From Siderastrea siderea (lineage: Eukaryota > Cnidaria > Anthozoa > Scleractinia > Rhizangiidae): DNA of 64,000 nt. Below are positions 19,732 to 31,872 of the stretch, piece after piece; the stretch's first letter is position 1; every line of letters begins with the position of its first letter. The notes beneath the pieces were generated by a model. It was not told the DNA's origin. It made no database searches and worked only from the letters and a program-made list of their open reading frames with translations. The DNA lies in NCBI GenBank assembly GCA_964030785.1, contig OZ034970.1, positions 39,694,377 to 39,758,376 of the forward strand, in the 5' to 3' direction. A program made the translations under genes and the position numbers.

Positions 19732-20572
19732 GAATTTAGGAGGTGAAGTATTCTTTAACGAAACATATTGCTGGTAACTAAGCAAATTAACTCGTTCAAT
19801 TTTACTTGACGTTGACACGTAATAACTGTTTACCTTGGAAAAACGAAATCAAATGCTTCCATTTAACGATGATTTTGAAAATATCCAAGCAGTTTGTTTC
19901 ACCATACAGCTTTTTTTCTCTTTGGAAAAAGAAAGCGTGATTGATCATCTTAAGTCCGTAATTTTTGCAAAAATATCCCAGTTTTTTTTAAGTAACAAAA
20001 TTCGGAGAATCGATGTTCAAAAGGGACACAGTGATAACCCGAATTCGAAATATAAAAATTCGTTCTGAACAAGACAAAATAATGGGACTCGTCCCGTTAT
20101 TTTCTCTTGTTCTGAAACAATAGTGGCATGTTGTGATGGCTATGGTTTCAGACTGAACTTCAACTATATTGAAATTGAGCTATTATTTCCTTAACTGCCT
20201 TTTTATAACTTGCGGACCCATGAACACCTTTATATCAGTAGACACATGATATATACAAATCACTATTCATTTCACGGGAATAATTTGACTAGCCCCCATT
20301 GTCAGTGAAGCGTCCTGAGTTTCAGTCGAATCCCTTTGAAGCCCATCCTTGTTCGCCTAGGATTGAGACTTTATTTGGTGCCATGAGCTCTTTCTCTTCA
20401 ATTCCCTCTCTCGCAGTTCGTATAAATTCAATTTTGATTATTACCAACCCCAAATTCACCTTTTATTCCTTCCTTTTTTCCTTTCAGGAGATTCCACCTC
20501 AGAGACCAGTCAGCACTTCGTCGTTTTCTTTACAGGAGATCGTCATTGTTGGGAATTGCGAAAAGCAGGTAC
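19732..20572. other. No supported gene
   Basis: AT-rich sequence 5' of the fucosyltransferase exon. I could not place an upstream exon here. Confidence 0.4.
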
Positions 20573-21198
20573 AGTGAAACCCCCGATATAATAGGGGGAG
20601 GGCCTAGGGGGCCGCCCCTCCTCCCCTTTTCTTGTATTTCAAGAAAGTTTTTTTTATTAACCAACCGTCTGCGCTGCTCTTTATTCGCAAGTATAATGCA
20701 ATTATTTACGACTTTGCCAAACGTAACCAGAGAGGGATGACATTCATCAATCCCCTGCAGTGGTTTATTTCCAGTTATTCTTGTAGGATGTATGAATGCA
20801 ATGGGATGACTCTGTTAATAGTCCGCCTACCACTACCGGTAAGAGTTCTTTTTGCAACTCGTTTGAAAAAATCCTCTTTAACTCTGTCTTCCAAAGCGTT
20901 AATTTTTGGTCAAAAATGCTCTCAGAATGCGGAAAGCAGCATCTCCACGAACGTGAATTTTTCATTGGGAGAGCGGGGGGGGGGGGGGGGGCGCTCTCGC
21001 CGCAATTTCTTCGGCCCCTTCTTGTTGAATTTTCTGAATCCGCTCCTGACAAACCTCTTTTTTAACGGAGACGTCGGTATAACGAACCCCGATATAACAC
21101 CCCCCCCCCCCCAGTAGTAAACTGTATGGAAAGAACTCCGATACAACGAAACCCCGTTGCATTTTGCCAGTTCCTTGGCACTTCGTTATATCGGAGTT
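20573..21198. mobile_element. Decayed pogo/Tigger-like MITE (tentative)
   Basis: The left end CAGTGAAACCCCCGATATAA and the right-side TTCGTTATATCGGAG resemble the inverted ends of pogo-type elements, and GATATAACG motifs recur inside. Poly-G and poly-C tracts (20978-20991, 21100-21112) interrupt it. No target duplication was found. Confidence 0.35.
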
Positions 21199-21337
21199 CA
21201 GAAATTCCATACTGATGACGTGTCTCTACCCAGATCTTGGTAGTGCTTCTGATTGGTTGAAACAGAATTCCCTTGCGTTTCAACCAATCAGGAGCACTAC
21301 CTCGATCTAGTGACACGTCATCAGTATGGAATTTCTG
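21199..21337. mobile_element. Hairpin MITE, 26-bp perfect ends
   Basis: Ends 21199-21224 and 21312-21337 are exact inverted repeats beginning CAGAAATTCCATACTGATGA. An inner pair (TGGTTGAAAC/GTTTCAACCA) extends the hairpin. It abuts the preceding element. Confidence 0.8.
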
Positions 21338-22529
21338 CGCTCGTTACTCAGACGTCGTTTTGCTAGGGCTCAAGTGGGGACCTCGCGGAACTCCGTCTGT
21401 TTTCTCAGGCTATAGCTACGGACAAGTGCGTCACTAAATTTTTCTCTTACTGTGAGAGGCACTGTGGAGAATAAGTGTCAAAAGAAAGATCTTCACACAA
21501 GAAGAACGATAAACACCCCAGTCGAGACCATGAGGTCTGCAGCCCGACACACCCTATATTACGCCATCTCTTTACTCCCTCGGCCATGTAAGTCGTTTGT
21601 CCTTCGATATATTTGCAGAGCAAAGTCGGAAGAGAAGCCTGTTCACACTTTTTCTCTTCAATCCGCTCGTGGCGTTCTGTTACGTGTGCAGCATTGCTGT
21701 CCTTCGCAGTGACTTGTGGAAAAGCTGTCAGTGGCAAGTTCGACAAATCTTAAACGATTGCCTCCGAGTGTTTTACGACTGGTCCCGATGTGTCGGTAAG
21801 TTTCGTCGAGGGCTTCGGGATGGAGCGGTTTTCGTGTAGCTGTCGTAAAACTTAAGTTGTCAACTTGGCCAATCTCAACAGACGCTAAAAACGCGCGAAC
21901 CAATCAGAACTTGAAAAAAAAAATGTCAGAGAACCGAGACCAAGCGCGGTAAAACAAATCAGAATGTGCTTTTGTGTTCCTTTTTAGTAGATTAGAAAGT
22001 AGCGTGAGTATTTTTGATCAATTCCCAGAGCATAGTTAAGCAAAACAAAGCAAATGTGGCTTACATTTGTCAATCAAAAACCGTTCTATTGGCTTATAAT
22101 GGCTTTGTCTTATCATCGTTAGTCGTTGCGTTTTACCGTACATACAGAATTTTTTCAAATGGAAAGTCAAAAACTTAAAAATTGTTATTTTTCTAAGGAA
22201 AATACCGGAGGTGATAATTAACATAAAGAATCAAGGATAATAAGGACTGAGGGAAATTGAGAAGGTCTACAAACAACCATCTTCAAATACCCTTACCGTT
22301 ATTATACCTTTCGTTTTCTTTTTGCAGATCTTGTTTTCCTTCAGCTTCTTGACGACGAGTTTCTTCGGCTGATGATTCTTCGTTTTATTTTCTGTTTCTA
22401 CAAGATGCATCTTCATCGAGCGTTCAAGGTATCGTTACATTGTGGGGAAAGGGAGGGGGGCACGGTGTGCGATACTGAGAACTTATAATCACATATATTC
22501 ACTTACCACTTACGGGAATTCACAAACAA
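21338..22529. other. No supported gene
   Basis: Several overlapping short frames on both strands (for example 21447-21746 minus) but no recognisable domain or consistent splice signals. Confidence 0.4.
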
Positions 22530-22720
22530 CCAGCTACCAGTTGACTTGATAGCTCAGTTGGTTAGAGTGCTGACCCGGTATCGCAGAGATCGTGAGTTCG
22601 AATCTCGCTCAAGCCTGAATTTTTTCAGGTTGTTCTTTTGTCAGCTGCTTAAGTTGATATCACGATGGTCGTCATCATTTTATATTTCTTCTGCAGTTCA
22701 AATATATGAGTATTTCATAT
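22530..22720 (+). mobile_element. Second copy of the tRNA-headed SINE
   Basis: Same order as the 19.2-kb copy: CCAGTTGACTTGATAGCTCAG head, box B GAGTTCGAATC, CCTGAATTTTTTCAGG hairpin, and CAGTTCAAATATATG tail. It lacks the inverted 5' segment. Its ends are approximate. Confidence 0.7.
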
Positions 22721-22723
22721 GTT

Positions 22724-23396
22724 CAATCTCACTAAGAACTTTCGAACACCTTCAGTGCCAGTGGAGGCTGGGTGCATGGTGTAGTTTTCAGCGCGGTGGA
22801 CTTTTAGTCGGAAGGCGCAAGGGTTGGTGGTTTCTGCGTGTTGTGTTGTTTCCCTAGCCCTTTAAGCCCCAGTATCAGCATTTATATTCTCCTCACTGTT
22901 GTCAGTATATTCCTTCTGGTACCATTTGGGAGAATTCGCTTATAAATCCATACACTGCATCTTTGGTGATAACTGTCTCTATTTTCTTGACCTGTATGTT
23001 TGATGAAGTAGTGATACTGCAAGGAGAAATTAGATGCTTGCAACTAATCTCACTAATTTGCAACTAATCACTAACAATCTCACTAAGAACTTTCGAACAC
23101 CTTCAGTGCCAGTGGAGGCTGGGTGCATGGTGTAGTTTTCAGCGCGGTGGACTTTTAGTCGGAAGGCGCAAGGGTTGGTGGTTTCTGCGTGTTGTGTTGT
23201 TTCCCTAGCCCTTTAAGCCCCAGTATCAGCATTTATATTCTCCTCACTGTTGTCAGTATATTCCTTCTGGTACCATTTGGGAGAATTCGCTTATAAATCC
23301 ATACACTGCATCTTTGGTGATAACTGTCTCTATTTTCTTGACCTGTATGTTTGATGAAGTAGTGATACTGCAAGGAGAAATTAGATGCTTGCAACT
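22724..23396. repeat. Exact tandem duplication of a 322-bp segment
   Basis: 22724-23045 and 23075-23396 appear identical, offset by 351 bp, with a short linker of CAACTAATC repeats. The segment includes CCCTTTAAGCCCCAGTATCA, which I associate with a dispersed cnidarian repeat. Confidence 0.85.
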
Positions 23397-23466
23397 TTTG
23401 GAGCTTAAAGGGTTAGACAAGGTATTATGCTCCACATTTTTTTATGACCCAGGTGGTGACTACTAA

Positions 23467-23743
23467 GGGGCCGTTTACATGAGTTATTTCATCCCGGGAT
23501 GAGTTTTACCCCGGGATGACCTTCATCTCATCCCGGGATGACTTTCATCCCGGTGTCTGGTCATTTACCTGTAAGCGTTTACATGATTTGGAGCAAAAAT
23601 GTGTTCGCCCCGGGATGATTTCATCATGTAAACGCTTACAGGTAAATGACCAGACACCGGGATGAAGGTCATCCCGGGATGAGATGAAGGTCATCCCGGG
23701 GTAAAACTCATCCCGGGATGAAATAACTCATGTAAACGGCGCC
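23467..23743. mobile_element. Foldback MITE with TAA target duplication (Harbinger-like)
   Basis: Ends GGGGCCGTTTACATGAG and CTCATGTAAACGGCGCC are flanked by TAA at 23464-23466 and 23744-23746. Nearly the whole 277 bp folds back on itself, with repeated CATCCCGGGATGA palindromes. Confidence 0.8.
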
Positions 23744-23939
23744 TAAAAAACCGATGGGGGGGGGGGGGGTAAAAACGTTAAGTCATGTGTGCAAATCACT
23801 CGACTGAACAAGCCATGAGGCTCATCAAGGCCGGTGCTTAACTCTGGTTTCCATAGCATGAAGCGACTAGGAGCATCACAACCCCCCTGGATGGGATGCT
23901 AGTCCATCGATGAGGTTATCCCCCCCCCAGCTTTTCTGT

Positions 23940-24130
23940 TAGTTAGTTGGTACCCATCTATACACCTGGGTGGAGAGAGACAATATGGAGTGAAGTTTCT
24001 TGTCCAAGGAAACAACACGATACAATGCAGAGACCAAGCCTCAAACCACCGATCGACCCACAGATCGAAAGTCCTGACAAACTGCTGAGGGGGGGGGGGG
24101 TACCCTTGCGAAGTACTTCAGGTGGGGTAG
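23940..24130. repeat. Dispersed repeat fragment
   Basis: Contains ATACACCTGGGTGGAGAGAG and TTTCTTGTCCAAGGAAACAA, motifs I recall as common in dispersed repeats of marine invertebrates. Family not identified. Confidence 0.4.
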
Positions 24131-24302
24131 TAATACTCCTAGTCACTTCATTCTACAGAAACATTATCAAGTTGTTTTGAGATTTGGGTTAGGAGAGCCA
24201 TTTTTCTCAACATTTTTAGCCACGATTCTTAGATCGTTACTATTTTTAGCATACCTGTAAATAGTTACATTGCATTTTATACTAAATTTTTAATTTGTAC
24301 AA

Positions 24303-24334
24303 TAATTTTATTATTATTATTATTGTTATTATTA

Positions 24335-24390
<56 letters not shown>
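24303..24390. repeat. (ATT)n microsatellite
   Basis: About 29 trinucleotide units with two ATTGTT interruptions. Confidence 0.92.
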
Positions 24391-24394
<4 letters not shown>

Positions 24395-27300
24395 GGATCC
24401 AAGCGCTGGCCTTTATAAGCCCCAATGTTTTTTAGGGTGCGGACTACTACCCCAAAAGCTTCCCCAAACTGCCGGCCGAAATTTTACTCAATGGAGGCAT
24501 AGAAAAGCAAGTCCTGGAACTGGCCTCTATGTTGGATGTACGAAGTCTTTTTTATGAGATCGGAGAAGGGCCACCCACGGACTGAACAACCGCTGCGTAT
24601 CCGCAAACGTGGCACAAGCGTGTGGGAGTGAATGCCACGTTGACGTTCCACGGTGCCTGGAACCGCGTATTTTTTGTCATCGGATTCTGATGTAGCACAT
24701 GTACTCTACAAATTGGTTTGTGTAAAGGTGGTTTTCATTGAATTTTAAACATACGGGAAAGAAAAACTGATGCTCAACATCAGGCTAAGGAAAAGACTGG
24801 ATTGTAAAGCAGTCGATTTGCTCTGTCAAAAATGGCAACAAGGACACGAGCGGGGAACAGTCACAGGATGCTGAATAATCGCAACTGTGACTCGTGTTTG
24901 CGTTCTCACTACAGAGGGGCGGGCTTCAAATATTTTGCTTCTATCCTCTTTCCAGCGCTACCCATGGCAATCATTCCAAGTCATTCGTTCTAGACCGTGT
25001 TTGTGCACTGAAAAAATTCCTGCAGAAAGTGCGGACATGCAGTTTGCACTATGATGAGTTGGGTACTTCTATGTGTAACAGGAACGGAGGTATCTGCCTG
25101 TACTCACGTTAATGGACAAATACACTAACGTCGTGTGTCGATGGTCTTTACTCTCCTGCCGATATCACAGTGTTACAAGTACAATTAATGTGATGATTTT
25201 GTATAAATAGCTTAGGGACGGACCACTAGAAAAGTTATGCGGGGGGGGGGGGGGGATTTTCGAGCTACACGAATTTTTTTTGGTTAAACATTTTCTTTGC
25301 AGGAATATTTTTGCCGTAAGCAAGAACTTGTTTCTGTTACTCGTTGTACATGATTTTTTTTTTCGCTCAATTTTCCGTCAGCTGTCCCTTGCATGAATTT
25401 TTTTGTACTTCGTTCGCCTCCCCATAACTTTTCTAATGGTTATTCCATGTGTTTTAGCATGCTTTAACCATATGTTCTCTGAAACATATGATTTTTAGGA
25501 ATTTCAGAAAACAAAAACAAAAAATGTATTTTTGGATGTCAAGCTCGGGTCCGTAAATAAATTTATCGTTTTCGCTTACAGTCTTTTTTTTAATATATAT
25601 TTATTCCTGTGATTTTGCATACCAAGCAAACTCTAAACGTGAAACATTTGGGGTGATATGTGTTTCGTTTGAAACGCTTTTTGAACAGTTTCTTTTCAAC
25701 GTGCGTAGCAAGCGTTCCATTTTCAGGGAGAGAGGGGAAGTTTGTTTTTCTCAACTGTCGAGACAAGTGTAAAATTCTGCATTCTCTGAAAACAAACCTC
25801 TTGCCGATCAAGTTAATTAAGGAATTAAAGTTTAACATGGTTCTACCGTAACTGACGCCTTTACCATTAAGGTAAAAACGACCATAGTATTGATTAATAT
25901 CGTATCGGTATCGTACCACATTGGCCCTGTTTTCTCACTGCTCACCGAAGCAAGTGTGCAAAATAACATTGTGCATTGTGAAAACAAACCTCTCCTTATT
26001 CCAACAAGAAGCCTGTTCATAGTGACACTGACGAACTGGCCATTGACGTAAAAATCAAGCCAACGCACATTCAACAAGAAAAAAGAAAGCGGATGGAATT
26101 GATAGACCAAGACCAAGTTTAACCTCTTTTTGTTAAAGTATTAGATCCAGAGACGTATTCAGTTTAGCAGGGGACAGTTTTGTCCATTGTAAGCTGTGTT
26201 GTGAATACATTTTTACTGTGAACAAGTTTTTGTAATGTAGTCATGTGCGTACACCTAATAGCAATAAAGTTGTCATACAGAAATGGAAAAAGAATAAAGA
26301 ACAAAGCCAAATAGGAATGAATTAGCCATGCAAATAACATTCTTAGATTTTAGTAATTCTCAAAGCACTTATGGACTACGCTGTAATACTTCAGTTTGAT
26401 ATCAACTGAATTGATACAAGGTCAATTGGCCACCATATGGATCCTTCGTCAGAGTAATTCCCTGAATCTAGAGTGCCTTATTTGTATTCCTATTTGGCAT
26501 TTTCTTTTCTCTTTTTTCATTTTTATACGACAGCGTTATTGCAATCAGATGTATGTACCCCCAGGAGCCCATTCCCCGGAGCGTGCAACTGCCATAAGTT
26601 TGTGCAACGGCGTTTTTACAAGTAGGTTTATTTTTAGATAAGCCTTTCCCACCAAAATAACTGTTTTAGATGACATCTACATTGACTCTAAGCTACTACT
26701 TCCAGTGTAAATACTGAAATTATCGCTTGAAATACTATCACAACACTCCGATGAAGATCCGCCATGTTTATCTCCTTATCACTTTTTAACCGGCCGTCGC
26801 CATAGGGCGACCGCCGGTTTATCAAACGGACACGCTTGATTGTCAGTTGGCTTAACATACGAACAAAGTGCTGTAAAGCTTGTGGTACGGGTCCTCAAGA
26901 GCGGTACTGTCTTATATAAGACGCATGCGCATATTAGTCTGCTGAATGTTACCTTCGTGTCTTCTTGTCTTTTACTTTACAGTATTTAAGATATTGACGG
27001 CGAAGGGTTGTTAAGTATGGAGTTTCAGTATTTGTCTTGCATAACGCATGCGCAACTGAGTAAAGCAGCTAATAGGATTGAATGCGAAATTGGCTGTGTT
27101 GTCTGATCTAGTTAGTGGTTATGGTGAAATTTTGTTTTAGCGCAGGAATTTTGTTATGGGGATTGACATTTTGAAGGATGTAAAAATGTGGGAGTGGAAG
27201 GATTTGTGAATGTGAGGAGCATATCACGCTTCTGTGGATGCGATTTGCTTTGAAAGTTGCGTTTTGTATAGCAGCAGTGTAACATTGTGCTGCGTTAGAG

Positions 27301-30300
27301 GCAGTTTCCCTTGGCGTTTTATGGGGGGAGGGTTTCCGCAGTGGATTGTAAGTTTTGTCCTTGGAGAAACGACAGCTGCGTTTCCAGCTTATAAGGAACG
27401 GTGAAAGAAAAGGGATTGGCACTAGTATGATGATGCAATTAGTGGATCGCACCATCGATACATCATAGTTCTTGAGAAGGGAGAGAGATGATTTTTTATT
27501 TGAGGGGAGAAGTTGATTTGAATTGCATAAAGACGAAGGAATTGGTCATTAATAAGGAGATCAATTATTAAGGTAGCTGTTACGAGTCTTTAAGATAGAA
27601 AATAACTGAATATTATCGAGCGATGCGTGTGGTGTTCGCTGTTGCCTTGGTTGGGTTCGAGGTAATTCGTTTACGTTACGAATTCCAAGTCAACTTGTTT
27701 ACTTTTGCAAGGGGATTCCCGGGTAAGCAAACCGGATTTAAACATCACGTCATGAGATATGCCTTAACGTGCCCCTTTCTCTGACGATCTGCTCGAGCTC
27801 GTGTCTATCAAGCGTTATATTTTGATTCTACTGCTATGTTCACTGTTTGTATTTGCAGTCTAGGCACAACAGTAAATACTTCGTCGTCCCTGTGTAAGCA
27901 TTCTCAGTTGTGGACGAATTTATACCGACATTCAACGTTTCAGTGAATTTGCGTTTTTCAGCAGAAATAAATGCGATAAGAAAGATAAGCTGAGTCATCA
28001 GAGTTTAAACATTACGTCATCCAGCAACGTTATAGTCAAAATATTGTGTCACACAATCACATTTTTCGTCAGGCTGGTTCGTATAAATAGAGGATTGCGC
28101 TAACATTTGTGAAACCTAGGGGTGGTGAGGGTCAGAATGGCCGCTTAAAATGCCCAGTGGGCTTTCTTGTTATCGTTATTTTGCAACAGCCTATTTTAAC
28201 TTTTTGTAATGAGTGTTGAGTTTGTTTGATACGTGTCCCCGGTTAAAAATTTTCCAACTAAACCAGTCGACGGTTTCACTTCAAAGAGTTCCTGAACCGT
28301 TATGATGGGCGCCACAAAGCACTTTTCTTCCAGTCTAAAACTGCTTCAGTCGCAGTGTTTGCCGTCTTTTAGTTGCTTCGAAAAGACATCTCACCAACAA
28401 CATTAAAATAAACATGATTCTACATACCACATATTTTAGAGGTATGAAAAGAGCGAACGTTGTCACGAGGCAGATTCAGGCGGCTAATGGACAGGAGACT
28501 TTTCGTTTTCCTTCGACTAAGCTTTAATCGTCACTTCTGAACAGTGCCCTTGGTAGTATTTACTGAAATTCAAGCGCGCCAAAAAGAAAAAAAAAGATCC
28601 CCGTAACGCATTGTGATCGGCTAAAATTTCCAGTCTTTTCTAGTGTTGGTAAATTAAAGAAGCTACGGTTTCCTTTTTCAAGCCGTGACTCTAGTTCTGC
28701 TAAGAGCAATCCCGAACAATTTTAAACATGAGCGTTGATCGAAAAGTAAAATGGACAAAACCGGAAATTCAGACGCCAATCACGACCGTGGAGGCAAAGA
28801 ACACGAGACACTCAAAAGGTTCAGGTATTAAAACAAAGTCTTTAAACAAACTAATTAAAAGTGTTCCATTGTCCATCAACAAAGCGAAACCAAACGGTCT
28901 CACAGTTCATACTGAGGAGATGGCTACAATTATTAGGTTACTTAGGTTAACTTTACCTGGAATTCTTAAAATACAAATTCTAATGAACCAAAACAGGCAA
29001 AACCGGATAGTCACTTTCGCAAAGCCCGCTGAGCGTTTACACCAATACTACGCTAATTAATGAAATCCGACTTGTTAGAACAATAGCTGTTTACGACTTC
29101 AGAATAAATGTAAGTAAGAAACCTGACTCACGCAGTGTAGAAACGATGGAACGGTTTTAGTAATCGAACGTTTCTGAACAATAACAAAACGCGCCATTGA
29201 GCGATTGTACTTTCGACACGCGTGCTTTGCTCGGTGACTATGGAGTGAACTCTTTCATGCTCTTTCGTAAATGTAACAGAGTGTCATTACATGATAAACT
29301 CAAAACTCGTCAAACGTAAAAGGCACCTGCAAGTGAGAAAACTTTCTTCAAATACAAAATATGAACAGTCACATTATAAAAATGTGTGCCAAGGTATGTC
29401 AACATTGCTATATGACCCAAAATTCTTGTATGTTTAGTTGCGTTTATCTTCACAGCGGTCAAACGCAAACCCCTACGTCACTTCCGGTCTTTCAGAGCCT
29501 TAACGTGTAAATCAGTTCAAACGTTTTCCAGCGCGAAGTTCCGTCAAGTTCGTGTGAAACGATGCATAACATGTCTCGGCAAACCGAGTCTCACACCGGG
29601 TAAAATTTGTGCATCACAGTTATATCATTTTGAACATATACTCAACGTAAAAAGCTAAACTTTTCAGAAACGGCCTAAAGCTTTGTGGTTTAAGTGAAAC
29701 GTTCGACATTTGCCTGGATTTTTCTTTGTAAAGATATGGCGGGAACTGCACACGCGTCGTGCGTTTGACCGCTGTGTTCATGTTCCTTTTATATTGCTTT
29801 GGAAATTGCTAAATATGTAATTTTGAAATTTCTTCCTGTAGCTGAATAACACACATAATCATTCACTGAAACGTCTTATACAGGTTATCGTTTGCACTCA
29901 ATTGAATTAAAATCGAACTAAAGTTCAACAGTGGCTACCAGTTCACACCCATTGTTACCTACCATCCGTCATCGGCTGACTCGTCCCCAGTCGTCCTCAT
30001 GTCGTATCCATCACACCTCGCGCTCCCGTGCCGCGAGCGTCGCGCGACATGAAGACTACTGGGGACGAGTCAGCGTCAGCGGACACATTTCTTTAGCGGA
30101 CACTTGGTCGTGGTCTGAGAGTGTCCGCGCTACGCATACGCGCTAACGCAGCTGCTAACAGGAGGTTTGGCTTTAATTGTTTATGACTACATAACTAATG
30201 CGCTATTTTGAATATTGCAAATGGAAAAAAAAGCAAGTGCTCTATATTGAGTGACCATGCCGCTTGTCAAATGATTCGTTGTTACACTAGTTACTTTTTG

Positions 30301-31215
30301 CTCGTATTGATATCCAATGCCATCGAATTAAAAATCGTATTGTTCTGGCACATAAGAATTGGTCGATCGATCGATCGATCATTCGACTAAGATAACTGTA
30401 AACCTGGGGACGACGGTTCATCTCTTGAGAGAATGGGTATCAAGATGAACTAGTGTCTTTTTAATAGACGAAAGCTTCTACGGCCTACCTCTCCACAGGA
30501 ATTGCTTTTGTCTCCCGCAGAGAACCTTTCTAGTACTGTACCACCCTACGGTATCCTATTTTCTACAAGAATTGCTTCCCTCTATTTCAAAGAACCTACG
30601 TAACACTGTCAATTATTACCCAATTACGGCCTTAAGCTAGGTCTCTTCAGCACTCATATTTTAAACTAAAAAAGGGAAGTCCTAGCTTATTATACTCTCC
30701 TCACTGAGGAAAGTGAAGCTGGTGTGCCACTTCTACAACATGTCGCTATTTTACGTCTTGTCTTTAGCTATCAGTTTTTTTTTGTTTTCTCCAAAATTAT
30801 CGTTTAGGACAGGGGCCTTACAAATGAGCTAATTATCACGTAATACTGTCACTGCGATACTTAAATTACTACTTAAAAAATCTTTGAAAAGCCATTCATT
30901 TTTCTAACCAAGTATAAACTTTTGAGGCTTTTAACTATTTGCACTTAAAATGCAGCAGGAAAAATAAACGTTATATTAAGTCCGCTCCTGGCTTGATACC
31001 TGATCGTCTGTAAACAAAAATTAAAATACAATAACTAATCAAAAAAAGTGAGATAATGCGATTGGCATTCATAGTATTCTTTGGTTGGCTTAGGGTTTCC
31101 ATCGAGACTGAACTTGTTTACCAAATCCAGAAATTTCTGTTGGAATGTGAATAGTAAGGCCATGTGTATTAGTAGGTGTGTGTGTGTGGTGCTTTACTTT
31201 TGAGAAAATTAGTTA
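24391..31215. other. Long stretch without a supported gene
   Basis: I found no recognisable coding content over 6.8 kb. The longest frames (27108-27455 minus, 28728-29060 plus beginning MSVDRKVKWTKPEI, 110 codons) match no family I know and lack splice or regulatory context. Visible structures are a poly-G tract near 25241, a small hairpin near 26794-26820, the 29975-30074 hairpin and short GATC repeats at 30362-30380. It may hold introns, regulatory DNA or old repeats. Confidence 0.4.
29975..30074. repeat. Hairpin with ~29-bp arms
   Basis: GCTGACTCGTCCCCAGT at 29975 pairs with ACTGGGGACGAGTCAGC ending at 30074; the arms continue through CATG with one mismatch or bulge. The loop is GC-rich (GCGCTCCCGTGCCGCGAGCG). 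Confidence 0.7.
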
Positions 31216-31590
31216 GCATTAAGCACGTTCGCGCCAATTGATTTTGAGTACCTTTACTGCGCGCGCAAAGTTCACATCGCAATGACATGCCACGTCAAGC
31301 ATCGGACGAAACGTAGACGAATATAGCGCTAGTGGGCATTCTTATATCCATGCATGGATTTAATCTTCTTAAGTGCTCGGTGACCCCATTTTTGTCTTTG
31401 CATAGATCACTTTCCATAGATCGATTAGCTATGTTCTGTGAAAAAATGAAAATAGTCTATTTGTGTTGTGAAAGTTTAATTTTTTTCATTTTCTGTTTAC
31501 ACGCAATTAAATTCCGCTATGATGTTGCATGGCGTTTGCAAATGTCCACCGTAAAGGACGAGGTTTGCTCAATAGGCCCACTCAAATAGT
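31216..31590 (+). mobile_element. One-ended copy of the TTAAG-ACGTTCGCGC element
   Basis: TTAAGCACGTTCGCGCCAATT at the left matches the reverse complement of the right end of the complete element at 52096-52753. The interior shares the segment translated as ISMHGFN.LKCSVTP. No right terminus was found. Confidence 0.6.
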
Positions 31591-31872
31591 ATGTATCCGT
31601 CGGTGACGCCCCATTGTTTGCATTTCTGGTAATAGTGACTCATTATCTGACTGTAGCAGACTATGTGTTCGAGAGGATTTTCGCAAACGCCTCGACTTTC
31701 TTCGAGGATAACTGCGTAGATAGCAACCAAGTTAAAAGCTTTCCTTCAACCAAGGACAAAATAAAAAAGGATAAACCTCACCCCCACCAAAACTGTTTTT
31801 TTGTGGCCGTAAGCTCTCTTTTTCTCAAGTGAATTGTGATGCTATTCCATTGTTTGAATACCATAGAACATT
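31591..31872. other. Sequence 3' of the TPR-CHAT gene
   Basis: AT-rich; no feature supported. Confidence 0.3.

Noticed and set aside
20632..21117. 161-codon plus frame and several overlapping frames
   Set aside because: They run through poly-G/poly-C tracts and MITE remnants, with no consistent frame.
26794..26822. Small GC hairpin as a terminator or regulatory RNA
   Set aside because: Too short and isolated, with no gene nearby, to support a function.
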